This document shows positions 26,373 through 37,699 of a stretch of DNA of 64,000 bases, in pieces; the first letter of the stretch is position 1, and each line of letters opens with the position of its first letter. The notes beneath the pieces are model-generated. The model saw only the letters and a list, made by a program, of their open reading frames with translations. It did no database searches and was not told the DNA's origin. Made by a program: the position numbers and the translations under genes. Source of the stretch: Trileptium ribeirensis (Eukaryota > Nematoda > Enoplea > Enoplida > Thoracostomopsidae). The stretch is taken from positions 1 through 64,000 of the forward strand of contig JASANE010017411.1 in NCBI GenBank assembly GCA_030248225.1, written 5' to 3'.

Positions 26373-26627
26373 ATCGGAAGTTTGAAGATTCGTTCGACAG
26401 ATGACAAACCATTCACGGGTGTTTGCAGTCAATCATCACGATTGATCGAACAAAAATGCGAAAATATTTGGAGTTGCTTGAAAATTCTAAAGCGTGTTTT
26501 GCAGGAGGAGACAGACAACGACGGTGGTGTATTAACGCCACTTGATTTCAAATGTTTAGAGAGATTTGAGAACAAACATTTTAACCATTTTAATATTCAA
26601 AAATGCATTATTTTGCCTCACTGCTAG
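26373..26627 (+). CDS. Candidate terminal exon of an unrecognised gene
   Basis: A clear polypyrimidine tract and acceptor (GCTTTTTCATTTTAAAACAG) is followed by 84 open codons ending in TAG. The translation begins IGSLKIRSTDD, has a probable amphipathic helical middle (LIEQKCENIWSCLKILKRVL) and an acidic turn (EETDNDGG), with about seven cysteines. I do not recognise the family. No partner exon was found upstream in the AT simple-repeat block, no poly(A) signal is obvious just downstream, and chance openness cannot be excluded. The splice signal and composition make it the best single-exon candidate in the first 28 kb. Confidence 0.3.
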   Translation: MGSLKIRSTDDKPFTGVCSQSSRLIEQKCENIWSCLKILKRVLQEETDNDGGVLTPLDFKCLERFENKHFNHFNIQKCIILPHC

Positions 26628-26793
26628 CACTATTTTCACTGTAAATTTTAAGAACTTGAACGGAACTAAGCACCTGTGCTAACTAAACCCCTTGTCAACG
26701 ATGCACGAACTGAAAATTCAGTAAGGTTTGACGTCACTTTCGTTCATTATACCAGCAGTTCACTATGGAAATTTTGTAAAATATGACGCTCGA

Positions 26794-27157
26794 TCGTACG
26801 CACCTTTGTCTAATCCGACGACGTGGTCGTTTTGTCCTGCTCCCTGCCCAAAGCATTGCACGGGTACCTACACAGTGTTTCCTGGCTGTGTTTGCGAACC
26901 TCCTACGTCCTTTGCGACTACCAACAATTCACTTACAAGGTTGTTTGAAGTTATCGACCCGACAAACACGAGTTTCTTTAGAGGTGTCGATTACCGTCAC
27001 AGTTGCTTGGTGGATGTATTTAAACTACCCGGTAATGGTTGGTATAATGGATAATCCAGCGAAGTTTGTGAGTATCCAATAATCTCCAGAGGACGTTGGG
27101 TCCAGTCCTTGGGGCAGGGCAAAAACAAGCTCGTTGTCGGATGAGGCAAAGTGTACG
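26794..27157. mobile_element. Non-autonomous TIR element related to the one at 1.8 kb
   Basis: The left end TCGTACGCACCTTTGTCTAA then TCCGACGACGTGGTCGTTTT (26,794 on) matches the complement of the right end near 27,105-27,157 (TCGTACACTTTGCCTCATCC, GACAACGAGCTTGTTTTTGC) over about 50 bp at roughly three-quarters identity. The ATCCGACGACGTGGTCGTTTT core also matches the end of the element at 1770-2275. There is no transposase. GC-rich flanking sequence at 27,160-27,210 may be a second, nested element. Confidence 0.5.
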
Positions 27158-27599
27158 AATGGGGCAGGCCCCAAAAAAATTTCTAGGTAGGCGGAGTACT
27201 GCGGCCACCCCCTGCAAATATTTATGTAAAATGTTTTGTAGATCGCCTTGAAACAATTTCGGACCTTCGGCGCGCAGATCCTAAATACAAACGCACTGCG
27301 GCCGCCACCTTAGTAAAAAAATCGCACGCAGGGAACTATAATGACAAAAATTATCAACATTTTCTGTCAATTTGTACTCATTTGTACCATAATTACCCCC
27401 TGTTTTGCCTGATTTCTCAAAGGTTGAGGACACATTGGGCTCTTGCAAGGGGTGGTAGCGGCGGGAGAGGGGGAGTGCGCGACTTCTCAGGAGCAACCCC
27501 TCACTTCCTATGGATAGCTAAGTTTCTCCATACTACTAAATACAAAAACTACTGCTGTGGGATAACCATGCAATTGGCACTAAATGACAATACGGGTTG

Positions 27600-27775
27600 T
27601 TGTGCCGAAGCATTGTGTGTCGGCTGAGCATGATGATCGCCCATTACACCACCCACCCATCATCTTGTCCGCCTAGACAATGGCTGGTATCGCTGGATTG
27701 GCGCGACCACTGCATTCGAACTCCCAACCTCAGGATTATGAAGCAGGCGCTCTAACCACTCGGCCATGCGGCCGC
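27600..27775 (-). repeat. tRNA-derived SINE
   Basis: The minus strand begins GCGGCCGCATGGCCGAGTGG (A box TGGCCGAGTGG near 27,763) and has a B box-like GAGTTCGAATGCA near 27,712-27,724. The anticodon arm does not pair cleanly and the B box is altered, so this is a tRNA-derived head (27,702-27,775). A body continues to about 27,600. SINEs of this type depend on LINE enzymes for movement. Confidence 0.6.
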
Positions 27776-27779
27776 AGAC

Positions 27780-28800
27780 TACTGCTGTACTATGGGTCAT
27801 TATTCTTAGTACTGCTGTTCTCCCTGTTTGTTCAAATTTTAGTACATTTTATTAATGGCCACCGTTTGCACCTAAACTTTTGAACGACTGAATAGAGTTA
27901 TTTTAAACCATCCTGTCTTAGCCTGCCTTACTGAATTACAGCGTTTATAATTTTATCGGATTCGAATCAGACGATGTTGTGTAAAAATACATACACATAA
28001 TAATGTCTTATCTAGTACAGTATGTATTCTAATACGGTATACGTGTACTTGATCGAGAAATTTTTGATTCGGTTCGGTCGAAAGCAAACCGAAAACAAAA
28101 ACCTCTCAATATCAAAGGCGGGTTACCCATATGCACCGGCGGCTACACACTGAACGTTACCCATGCGACCCCGGCTTCCTCGACTCCCAAAGGAGAGCCA
28201 GCAATGCACTTATTGCCAGGGAATCGATTAGCTTAGCAGTCCACAGGCGGGCTTGGCCAGGCTGTTCGGCCTGGCCCCTTCGGGGGCGCACGTGCGTAGT
28301 TTTTTGATGTATTAGAGATCCTCCGGGGAGAGTCAATCCCAAAGTCTTTGCATAGCTATTTTAAGGTCGCTTCCCCATCCGATACTCAATAAAACATAAA
28401 ATTTTGTGCCTGAAATGATTTACATTATTTCCTTGGCAGTAATCATTCCGATATTCGCAAAGAGACTGAAATTTGGCGCTTATAGTCCGTGTTCTTATAG
28501 CGCAGCTGATTTCAACGTATTTATTAGAAGGCCCCAGTTTTAGCTTGTGCTTCCAATTTTACAGTCTCTCCAGTTTGGATAAATTTGGCTGCCTTTATCG
28601 CTCTTAACTTTGACCCCTCGACGAGTCTAAGGAAAGCTAAAAACTTAAAACATTTGCGGATGTTTTGTTTTGCTCACAACTTTGTAGGTTGTTTTTGTAC
28701 AGCAACCTGTTATCCTGTCAGTGCTTATCAATACTGGTAAATTTGAGGGAGGTCGGGCAATGTACATTTGACTCGCTTTGGTCATTTTTATCTCTTTGAT
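27780..28800. other. Gene-free stretch with a GC-rich hairpin patch
   Basis: 28,140-28,345 is distinctly GC-rich against its surroundings. It contains a perfect 8-bp stem hairpin, GGCCAGGC-TGTTCG-GCCTGGCC, at 28,255-28,276. This composition suggests the end of a transposable element. No protein or complete TIR pair is visible. Confidence 0.35.
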
Positions 28801-28805
28801 TTCAG

Positions 28806-29430
28806 GTCAATGGAACTTGTTCGCCGACGACAACCGGGTGCTGAATGTCAAAGTCTTGCCGCTCGCGGCAATGGTTGAATGGCACATTCCCTCGCCCGAA
28901 CGTGCTTGTATTCAATGCCATCCTAGCGAATGCGCATCAGGGGATCTTTTCGCAAGATGTAGGGAAAAGTGGAAAATTTTGATAGGAATATGGTGTGATC
29001 GTTGTTCTGTTCAATTTCTCTGTGTTGTTGTCATTATTGGATTTTTACCATCTATCTCTCCTTGGTTGCGCAAGCGGCAACGTTTTATTTTGTGTTTATC
29101 GGTTTCATAACACAGCTTTTTCCCACAGTCTTATGTACGTGCGTGCCCAGCTCATCAACGCTGGTGAATTTTATCTTTAAGCTGACGGAGAAAACAAGTC
29201 TATTTTGATGACTCGTCAAATTTTCCGGACGTACAATCTCATTGTCAACGACAACACACGTACCTGGTGGCTCATTTTGAGCTCATTTTTAAACGGCATC
29301 AAGGAAGAACGGTGCCTATCTGGCTTGACGGCTGTAGATCAAATGCCTCATTTGTGGTTTGGTTTGGCATGATTGTAACGGCGTGGTTTCGAGTAGGGAT
29401 GATAATAATTTTGAGGTCATCGTTCTATTC
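28806..29430 (+). pseudogene. Two degenerate SRCR-like repeats
   Basis: Scavenger receptor cysteine-rich (SRCR) domains are extracellular modules with the pattern GxWGTVCDD...VVCRQLG...GxGPIWLDxVxC. Repeat 1 starts just after a strong acceptor (TCTTTGATTTCAG, G at 28,805) and reads GQWNLFADDN...NVKVL. After a shift of frame it continues CRSRQWLNGT and later QGIFSQDVGKSG. Repeat 2 reads VYFDDSSNFPDVQSHCQRQ, then VPIWLDGCRSNASFV (about 29,200-29,350), with WHDCN in the next frame. Order and spacing fit SRCR, but several cysteines are missing and at least two frame changes are needed. I therefore call it a decayed or alternatively spliced remnant; chance similarity is possible. Confidence 0.4.
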
Positions 29431-31630
29431 AATTCTAGCTTGTTTGTCTTATTTCTTTGCCATAGCACACACAGTGTACCTTGGGTGTATGGCACACATA
29501 TATTTGGTAACTACTTACTTTCATATATTTTGATCGTTGCACGATAAGTTTTTTTAATTCCGCATAAGTCAATCGCTAATTCTTAAGGTGCCAGTTGCTA
29601 CAAATGACTTGTGATGGACTGATCGAACTGATAAAGGAATGAATCTTGTAGCTATCGGGTTGATCATGTTGGCTCATCGAGGACTCACTAGCACTGATCA
29701 AAACTGAATTCTGCTTGGACTATTACCCAAATTTGGCGTTTGGCGGACCTAAAATTTAGACGAAACTCGGCTCAAATTTGCACATTTTATACGAATAAAT
29801 ATTTAAGTGTTTAAACAAACGGAATTTGTTAGCAATTATTAGCCTAACGACTGATATACTCTTTAACTGTGGGAACCTTCTACAGTCCAACATCTAATTG
29901 CAACGTTCTACGAAGTTCTCTTCCGATAGATTCTAGGGTAAAACGAAGAAAATGTTCGGTTGATTTTGGACCATAAATTTACAGCTACTTGGGCTCAACT
30001 TTACTAAGCTTTTGATTCTGGATGGTTCAGTGTTGCCTTTTAGCAACCACAGAGACAAGGTGCTTTTTCTACAAGCGAATCATAGCTGTGCAATTGAATA
30101 TCGGTTGAGACTTGATTTTCAAATGGCTATTCTTTAACCAGTTACTCATGTCTAAGATCAATGTGGTTCTCTCCTATGCCTTTGACTCGAAAAGGACAAA
30201 AACTGGTTCGAACCGACTACATTACTATAGGATGTCAGGCGGGTTAGTAGAAGTCATAATTATCAAATATTTCGACATTGGTCAGACTTTTGCCCGGAGC
30301 TATAAGGCAGAGGCGTTCAGATGTTGAATTTGAGCTCGACGGAATTATCCGAACTTGGGTTTAATGTTCGTATCTGAGCGAAGCTCAATTGTGAATTATT
30401 TGGTAAGAACTTACATTTTGCCCACTTTTGGTACTTTTTGCTTACTTTTCTCAGAGTATTTTTATGATTTTCGCTTGTTTCCATTTTCTGCAAATTTTGT
30501 AAATAAGAAGAAATTCTTGATTAATTTGAGTTTGGGTCATTTCGTCAGCGGCGCTCAAACCATTTTAGGATCTCCTGCAATTTCACACCTCTGCCCATGC
30601 CAGGTTGCTCAAAGAATTATTTCAAATTTAATTTAGGGACAATATCCAAGGCAATTGTCGCTGGTTTCGATATGTGTAAATAACCAGATTTCGGCTATGA
30701 ATTTGGCTTTGCGTTCCAAAGCTTTAAAGAAAAATTCTAATTTCATTCCTTTGAGCTTGGGATGGCACATATCAATATTGATGCGAAACATCACGTTTAG
30801 ATCGCTTCAGCTCACTCGTAAATGAGTCGTGGAGTCATCAACCCATTTCGATGGACACCTAAAAAATTGGTAATTTTGGCAGACTTCAAGCAGAACTCTC
30901 GGTATCACGCCTATCTCGCCTAAAATTTTCAGATTGCGTGGTGAACTGGTTGACCATGTAACATTCGGACTCTTGAAAAGTTTGCTTTAGCTTTCAGGTA
31001 ATATGTATGGAGCTGTTGTACTTCAGCTAATACTGTGGTTGATTTGTTTACTTAGCGCATTAGTGGATTTTAGTGATTTTAGGCAAACTGTTGACAACTT
31101 CGTGTGGGTTTGTTGAATTGGTACATCTACATAGCCTGGAACAGATCAACGGGCTGACAATGTTTAAATTTACTTGATTTGACGTTACGCTATTTGTTGC
31201 AGTTTACTGTAAACATTACCGTACACATCAATTACTGATTTTGTGATAAATCGAAAGATAGGGAACATGATCAGGGGTATTCTATCTACTAGCTTCAAAT
31301 ATTTTCTATCATAAATGCAAAAATTTTGCTGCTCAAAAGCACCTTTTTACGCCGCAATGACCTCGTAGAGTACAGTGCACCAAACCCAACGCACCACAAA
31401 ACATTGTACAATTTTGAAAATATCACAGCATTTTTTCACCGCAACGTTCAATGACATGTCTCCAGTTCACTAAGCAAGTAAATGCATTTTTCAAATCAAA
31501 AATAATGCCGTACAGCATTACCACGGTATTTCATTATTAGTGTAAGAACATTTTTCACCGACAGCCCTGTTTCACATACCCGTTCCCTACTAATATATCT
31601 CATTTTTCCCAGAAGACCAATGAAATCTTT
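29431..31630. other. Stretch without a recognised gene
   Basis: Open frames on + at 30,112-30,327 and 30,355-30,636 follow the SRCR-like remnant. One has MSGGLVEVIII, which faintly recalls an SRCR beginning, but there is no supporting downstream match. Nothing firm can be called. Confidence 0.3.
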
Positions 31631-32590
31631 TAGTACTATTGTTGGCTACAAGAGCCAAAATCCAAGGGTTAGATCATCAAAATTTGGCGAGTTTAGGGTA
31701 AATTAGGATACCAGGATAATTTATTCAAGAGCTTCAAACAGGAGTTGACAGTGAAATATGGCCATTTTGGGAGTAAATTAGCGTATTTTGGTGTGAGGTG
31801 TAAAAGTGATAGTTAGGCTATCTAAAAATAATCTTGACCTCCACGACCTAGTATCTGTCATTCAAATACCGATTTGTCCAGCTAAAATTAATTTAATGGC
31901 TTCTTCAAACATAAGCTGACAGAGAAATTTGGCTATTTTGGAGGTAAATTTGGCTATTGTAGAGCCAAAATCATAGTTACGCGCTCCAAAAACAAATTTG
32001 ATCTTCCCCGACTTAGTATCTGTCACTCAAACAACAATGTACTCAGCCAAAATTAATTTAAGGGCTGCAAACAGGAACTCAAAGCGATATTTGGCAGTGG
32101 GCTAGAAGAGCCAAAAACATAATTAGGCTGCTCATAAACTAAACTTGACCTTCTCAACCTTGTAGTTGTCAGCGAAATACCAATTTGACAAGCCAAAATT
32201 AGTTTAAGGGCTTCAAACAGTGGTTGATAGCGACATTTGGTTATTTCGGGGGTAAGCTAGGATATTTTGGGGGCTAGAAGCACCAAAATCAGAGATACGC
32301 TGTCCTAACAATAATCTTGACCTTCGCCTACCTGGTATTTGTAACACAAACAGCAATTTGATTAGCCAAAATTAATTTAAGGGCTTCAAATAAAAGCTGA
32401 CAGCGAAATTTGGTCATTTCCGTGATAAATTTTGACGTTTTTGTGGGCTAGAAGAGCCAAAATTATAGTTAGGCCATCTAAAAAATTACTAGCTTTCACA
32501 GACATTGTATTTCTCACCCATACACTAATTTGCCCAGACGCAATTAATTCGAGGGCTTCAAACATAAGTTAAGGTAAAAATTTGGGCTTA
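31631..32590. repeat. Diverged tandem array, about 5.5 units of ~170 bp
   Basis: The landmark AATTAATTTAAGGGCTTCAA (with variants) occurs at 31,718, 31,886, 32,051, 32,197, 32,370 and 32,542, so spacings are 168, 165, 146, 173 and 172. Other recurrent words in register are GCTAGAAGAGCCAAAAT, ATAGTTAGGC, CTTGACCTTC and GACAGCGAAATTTGG. Divergence between units is considerable, so the array is old. There is no coding capacity. Confidence 0.8.
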
Positions 32591-34848
32591 TCAGACGCCA
32601 TTCGATCTAAAAAATAGGGTCTTGAGTCTTCAAAATGCTTCTCTTCCGCAAATTTTTTAGCTAGACGTATGAATTCAGGCAAAAATTATGGAGCAGTGAA
32701 GGCTTCTCAACTTAATATTTCGATTTTATTATTTTAGCACCAAAATCGTGTTATTGTTGCACAACCGAGCAAAAATCTGATTTGTGAGCCCAAAAAACAC
32801 CGGGTATGCATCTGTTATAGCGGTACTACTGCACCAATTTTATAGATGGAGCCACCAAGACAAGTCAAAATAATAATGGTCAAAGTACAAATGAAATACC
32901 CTGAAAACTTTTATACATATCTCTCCGTGTTATTGAGTTATACCCCGAAATACATAAAATTTTGCAATCATCAACCAATTAAACACCCTACACTTTGTAC
33001 ATCATGTGTAAAACAGGAATTTTTGGCCCAAATTTTTTCAGCGCTAAAGAACTAACCACTGGGCCCATATCGCTAACACTTTTTGAAATCTTCGGCGTGA
33101 AAAGATCTACCTAATAGGCATGGTGAGAGCCTTGTGTCGATCATAATATAGTTTTCAGGGAAATCAAATCGTAAAATCTTCAAATGGTATTTGCACGCAC
33201 ATCTGTAAATATATCGAAAAAATAAAAAAATATCCCGAAAGGACGACTCAAAAACCTATAGGCACCAAAAACTTCCACCGGAAACGTATCACTAAAGCAC
33301 TAGGTCCGACTAGAAAAACAAGAAAAGGACGGAATTTCCCTTAATCTGTAGAAGAAATATCACTGTAAATTATGGTTCCTCTTGGTTTCACTCACAAATT
33401 CCTTCACGGTTTTGTTGTATCTCTCAGGAGAAACCACGATAAATATGCGGAAATGTCGAACCTGCTACATAATACATAGTATCTATCGAGTAGCATGTAT
33501 CTATCCTATACAAGGACAGTCTTTTGGCGCAAATCATAGGTTAGAGGTCACCTATATTTCAAATTTATGACTCCCTGTTCATTGGTTCCGTTATGCCAAT
33601 ACAAAAACTTGCACTTCATATACAAATTGCATAAAACTTCATATAGTAACAGTTAACTCATCCATGCTCCAGTTTACCAAAAACTTAACATTTTCAGACA
33701 AAAATTATATTTTACATTGATTTTCTAAATTTGAGCATAAAGAGAGCGAATCTTGATCCGACGCCGGCGTCCTGGTTACACCGTTAAGCTCCCCTAATCT
33801 GGCATATTATGTATGTTCAGCAAAATTCCGAATGTTCCTAGTATTTTAGTAAAGAACTGCAAGGTTAATGCCATTTGCCTAATTTTCTTTTCATTGTTTC
33901 ATAAACATAAAAACACACTTTTGTAGCATACTCGGCTTTCAACTTGATTTTTTAAACATTTTAACACATTTTAATGAAATTCTATGTTTTGTAGTGTTCC
34001 TGAAATTTTCCTCCTAATACATGCGATATGTACTGTAGAATTTGATCAGATTGGTCACATCAAAATCAGATCGAGTCGGATGAGTTCGGGAAATATAATG
34101 GGATCAACTTCGGAAACAATGTGAACATGCTTCGGAAACAATGTGAACGCGCATTTAGACTAAGGCTTACATTTATGGCTAGGCTTACACCCAGATTTAG
34201 GTTTAGCCTTTAAATTTGCGGGCGGTTTTTTGTAGATGAGCGGGAATGTTCTAAAATTTTGTCATTAATATTTGAAAAACATCACAACGTTCAATAAAAA
34301 GGGAATGTAACGTGTGAATGATTAAAATTATTTAAAAACATCCGTCTGAATATATACACTTTATTTAATAATGAACGGTGTTTTCGTGACATTACGCAAA
34401 CAAATTATAATTATTTATTTGTTATTACTATAATAATTATGGTCTATAATTATTCACAAAATATATATTATATAAAAACTGTACGTGAGGACAATCTCTA
34501 GGAAACTTATACTTTTATATAGTGCTTTATACAATTCATTACACTTATTCTATTCAATATTCTATTTTAGAGTAAACAAAAATCATATAAGTAATTTTTC
34601 GCTCAGCTTTATAGAGTTAGCTTTGCGTATCACGTACTTTCCATTAAAAACGTATATAAAATTGCATCAAATATACGCTTCAATGCTACGCCAAACGATT
34701 TTAAACGATGATATAGATTAACTATTTTCACAGTAAAACAGAGACAAAATAATTAATATATATTAATAAAATTTGTGCACGCAAGAGATAGAGAAGGTTC
34801 ATATTAGCTTTTGCATTTAGAGGTCCTACATATTTCAATTTTTTAGGA
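32591..34848. other. Gene-free AT-rich stretch
   Basis: No gene is recognised. 34,075-34,150 has a short direct repeat (CTTCGGAAACAATGTGAAC twice, about 24 bp apart). 34,150-34,210 has family A-like words (TAAGGCTTACA, TAGGTTTAGCC). 34,370-34,480 is very AT-rich. Confidence 0.4.
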
Positions 34849-34856
34849 TCGGTAAG
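34849..34856. repeat. Left 8-bp target site duplication of the hAT element
   Basis: TCGGTAAG lies immediately before the element's CAG terminus and is repeated exactly at 39,403-39,410. Eight bases is the usual hAT target duplication. Confidence 0.92.
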
Positions 34857-34879
34857 CAGTGCCGGAGCAACACAGGGTG

Positions 34880-34935
34880 GTGGCCCCCCCCAAAGAGCAA
34901 GGGTGGTGGCCCCAAAAAGCTAGGGTGGTGGCCCA
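34880..34935 (+). repeat. Left subterminal GGTGGTGGCCCC repeats of the hAT element
   Basis: Three copies of AGGGTGGTGGCCC occur in direct orientation in about 55 bp (two of them running on to GGTGGTGGCCCC), mirrored by two copies in the same orientation near the right end (39,337-39,365). They are probably transposase contact sites. The G-runs could also form quadruplex structures. Confidence 0.6.
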
Positions 34936-35045
34936 CTTCACCATAATTACCAACAATAATTGTCAGTTATTAAGGTTGCATAATTGTCAGTTATTAAGGT
35001 TGGACTAAATAACGCACAATATATTTTCCTACCTTTACAAATAAA

Positions 35046-36904
35046 TCATTCCCGTAAGCATTTCTTTCTCAACTTCTTTCCCGCAACGAAATTAGCAATA
35101 ATTTCACTATAATCAATCGAACGAGCCACAGCACATTCAAAAGAAATAATTGCAAGTGAGGAAAGCCGATCATTACCCATCGTCGATCGAAGCCTTGTTT
35201 TAATGAGCTTCAGCTTTGAGAAGCTGCGCTCTGCTGTTGAAACTGATACCGAAACAGTTAGCATAACACGGAGAGCGATTGCCAGGTTCGGGTATATCTC
35301 GATCAGATGGTGCTTGTAAATATAGTCCAATATCTGCTGACCGGATCTGCCACCAGCCTCTGTATGTTCACTATAAGATGTGACAAAGCGCTCGATCTCC
35401 CGTTGAAGCTCTGTGGAGTCAACATCACCGGTTTTGCGTTCGAAATCCACGCAGAATTGCCGTAAAGTGCCCGACTTCAGCGACTCGGCCATATCTTTGC
35501 TGCTGTATAAAAATCCAAATATTTGCGCAAGCTCTCTGATTTGGTCAAATCTTGCCCGCAAGGATACCAATGCATTATCTACCAGCCGCAAGAAGTAGTC
35601 TGTTTTAAATCTCTGCTCTGGAGATTCAACGGCTTGGTCATCGCATTCATATTCAAACTGCCGCTTTCGCTTGCGAAATCGAACGGCTGGAAATACTCGT
35701 TCCACGTCTCCAACTGTTTCTGCAATCTCTCTAGCGTCGACACAAGCGCTGTCGTAGCCGGTTTCTCTAAACTGTTCAAGGAATCGAATACAACCATTTA
35801 CTTCTTGCTGTTGTGTCTGCAACGAAATGCTAGAATTTTGTAGTACATGGCTCACTTTATTGATCTGGTGCATAATATTATACCAAATCACTATACCTAC
35901 GATGAAAGGCCATGATGACAAGCTTTGTGAAATAGATTCTGCTTCTGACGCAGTTGCACAATCTTGTTTATCAACTGATACCTCTACCAATTTTGCTAGT
36001 GCCTGTATTACGTTGTGAAGCTCGTACCGTAGTGGTCGGAGAGAGCTGATCCAACTCTCCCAGCGAGTATCAGCAGCACTCTTAAGCGTTATATTAACAT
36101 TGTCTTTCAGGATATCCCATCTACCAGGGGAAGCAAACAGATTATAAAGACGGGTAATAGTGCCGAAAAAAGTGACTGCAGTGGTCGAAGAGCTAGCTGC
36201 ATCTGTTGCCGCCAAATTCAGGGAATGGTTGGAGCAGGGAACATAAATTGCCTTAGGGTTTTGCTTCAAGAGCAGTGCTTGCACCCCGAGGTATTTGCCC
36301 TTCATATTGGAGCCGTTGTCATAGCACTGTCCACGGCAGTCTGCTAAATCAAGCCCCCACTCATCCGCCTTTAGTAGAAACGACTCCAACAGTCCTTGAC
36401 CCGTTGTATTTTTGACGTGAATGTAGCCAAAGAAATGCTCTCCAACGGTGGCCCCCACTCCGACTTTACAAACCACATTTCGTAGGACCACTGACATTTG
36501 TTCTTTTCGAGAAACATCGGGTGTGCAATCAAGTTGTATTGAGTAGTATTTCCCTAGGCGAACTGAAGCAAGGTTTGTTGTGACGATCTTGTCGCTAATC
36601 AAGTGAAGGATTTCATCCTGAACCTGATGTCCAAGGTAGTGGCGATTCGTTCCGTGATGTGTTTTTATGCGTTCTAGAAGCTTATTGAGTGTAACGTCGT
36701 ACTTCGACAATAAATCAATAACGCCAAGATAGTTGCCGTTAGAAGGTGAACCTGGTTTCTCGTCAGTTCCTCGAAACGCCAAATTGCGCTCGGCCAAAAA
36801 TATCACAACGTCTACCAAGCGTTCCAGTACTGCCCTCCAAAAATTGTTGTCTTTAACTATCGCTTGCACCTCCAATGCGTCTATCGTCCGCTGCTCACTT
36901 AACC
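35046..36904 (-). CDS. hAT transposase, catalytic and dimerisation exon
   Basis: This is the main exon of a hAT-type transposase, which cuts and rejoins the element's ends in the nucleus. It opens after acceptor ATCATTTTAG (36,905) with GLSEQRTIDA; the TTG at 36,875 is internal and not a start. Numbering from there, LDCTPDVSRKEQ (115-126) carries the first catalytic Asp, CYDNGSNMKG (184-193) the second, CSNHSLNL (214-221) the conserved Cys/His motif, and DTRWESW (269-275) precedes the last acidic residue region. The C terminus (about 520-600) has the hAT dimerisation signature AERSFSKLKLIKTRLRSTM. The frame is uninterrupted for about 619 codons to TGA. The N-terminal FLAERNLAFRG region is typical of the DUF4371/ZMYM1-like group. 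Confidence 0.9.
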
Positions 36905-37529
36905 CTAAAATGATTTTTACTAGACGCTAGGACCGTTAGGTTTCATAAACATTATGCTCACTTTCCCACTTATTCTTGAGTCGCTCTTTACGGACAAATG
37001 CACGAAATTCGTATAGTACTTGCAACAAAGATTGGGTAAGAAGAAATTTGGTCACAGCTAAAGCGCGTTTTTCATAAACACTCATAAAACTCATTACAAA
37101 CATATAGTTAACAGCTGGACGAAAACAGGTTCCACGTTTACTTTGACGCTTTCAACACTAAGATGTGTGCGCCAAGGGAACAGATATGCAACGCACTCAT
37201 TCTGCGTTTTGAGCTCAATCTAGGACCTGCAGTCACTCCAAGCCAGAAGCTAGGCAACGCTACATCGTATTAATCTACTACCCACAGCGAAAGAATACCG
37301 GAGTAAAACTAGTTACTCGCTAGGAAGCGAGCGAGCATGACCGCATGCATTACAAACCAACTTGTTCCGAGTGTTAATACACAAAATTTATTTTCCATTT
37401 AAAACCATAACGGTTCATCCAATGTCGAGGTATGAAATTCACAAAAAAACAGAAAAGAAATTTTCACCCATTCGCAATCTAACAACCTATTTGGGGAAAC
37501 TCGCTCGTTTCAATAACAATAAATTATAC

Positions 37530-37699
37530 CTTTCTCTAGGTCTGTCCATTCATTGAAATAATTAGTGTGCGTTTCACCCGTTTCGTGATCGTGAAGCTTT
37601 TTTCCAAGACCTTCCCATGTGCTGCAGCCCTGAATAAATGGGCTGCTGCCCATGCCGAAAAGACAGCAGCAATAGCAGAAGACCTTGTCGTGTTTGTCA
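37530..37699 (-). CDS. hAT transposase, TTF-type zinc finger exon
   Basis: This exon reads DKHDKVFCYCCCLFG, then STWEGLGKKLHDHETGETH and NYFNEWTDLEK. That is the Cys-Cys...His-His TTF/BED-like DNA-binding finger found just before the catalytic domain in this hAT group. Its donor (GAGAAAG/GTATAA, 37,530/37,529) and the acceptor at 36,905 join GAG-AAA-G to GG-TTA, keeping frame and giving the expected EKGLSEQRTID junction. The 5' boundary is less sure: the nearest AG is in CAG/TGAC (37,700). No acceptor there restores exon 1's frame, so a missing or broken piece upstream is likely. Confidence 0.75.

Noticed and set aside
35413..36018. Plus-strand open frames
   Set aside because: They are antisense shadows of the hAT transposase exon.
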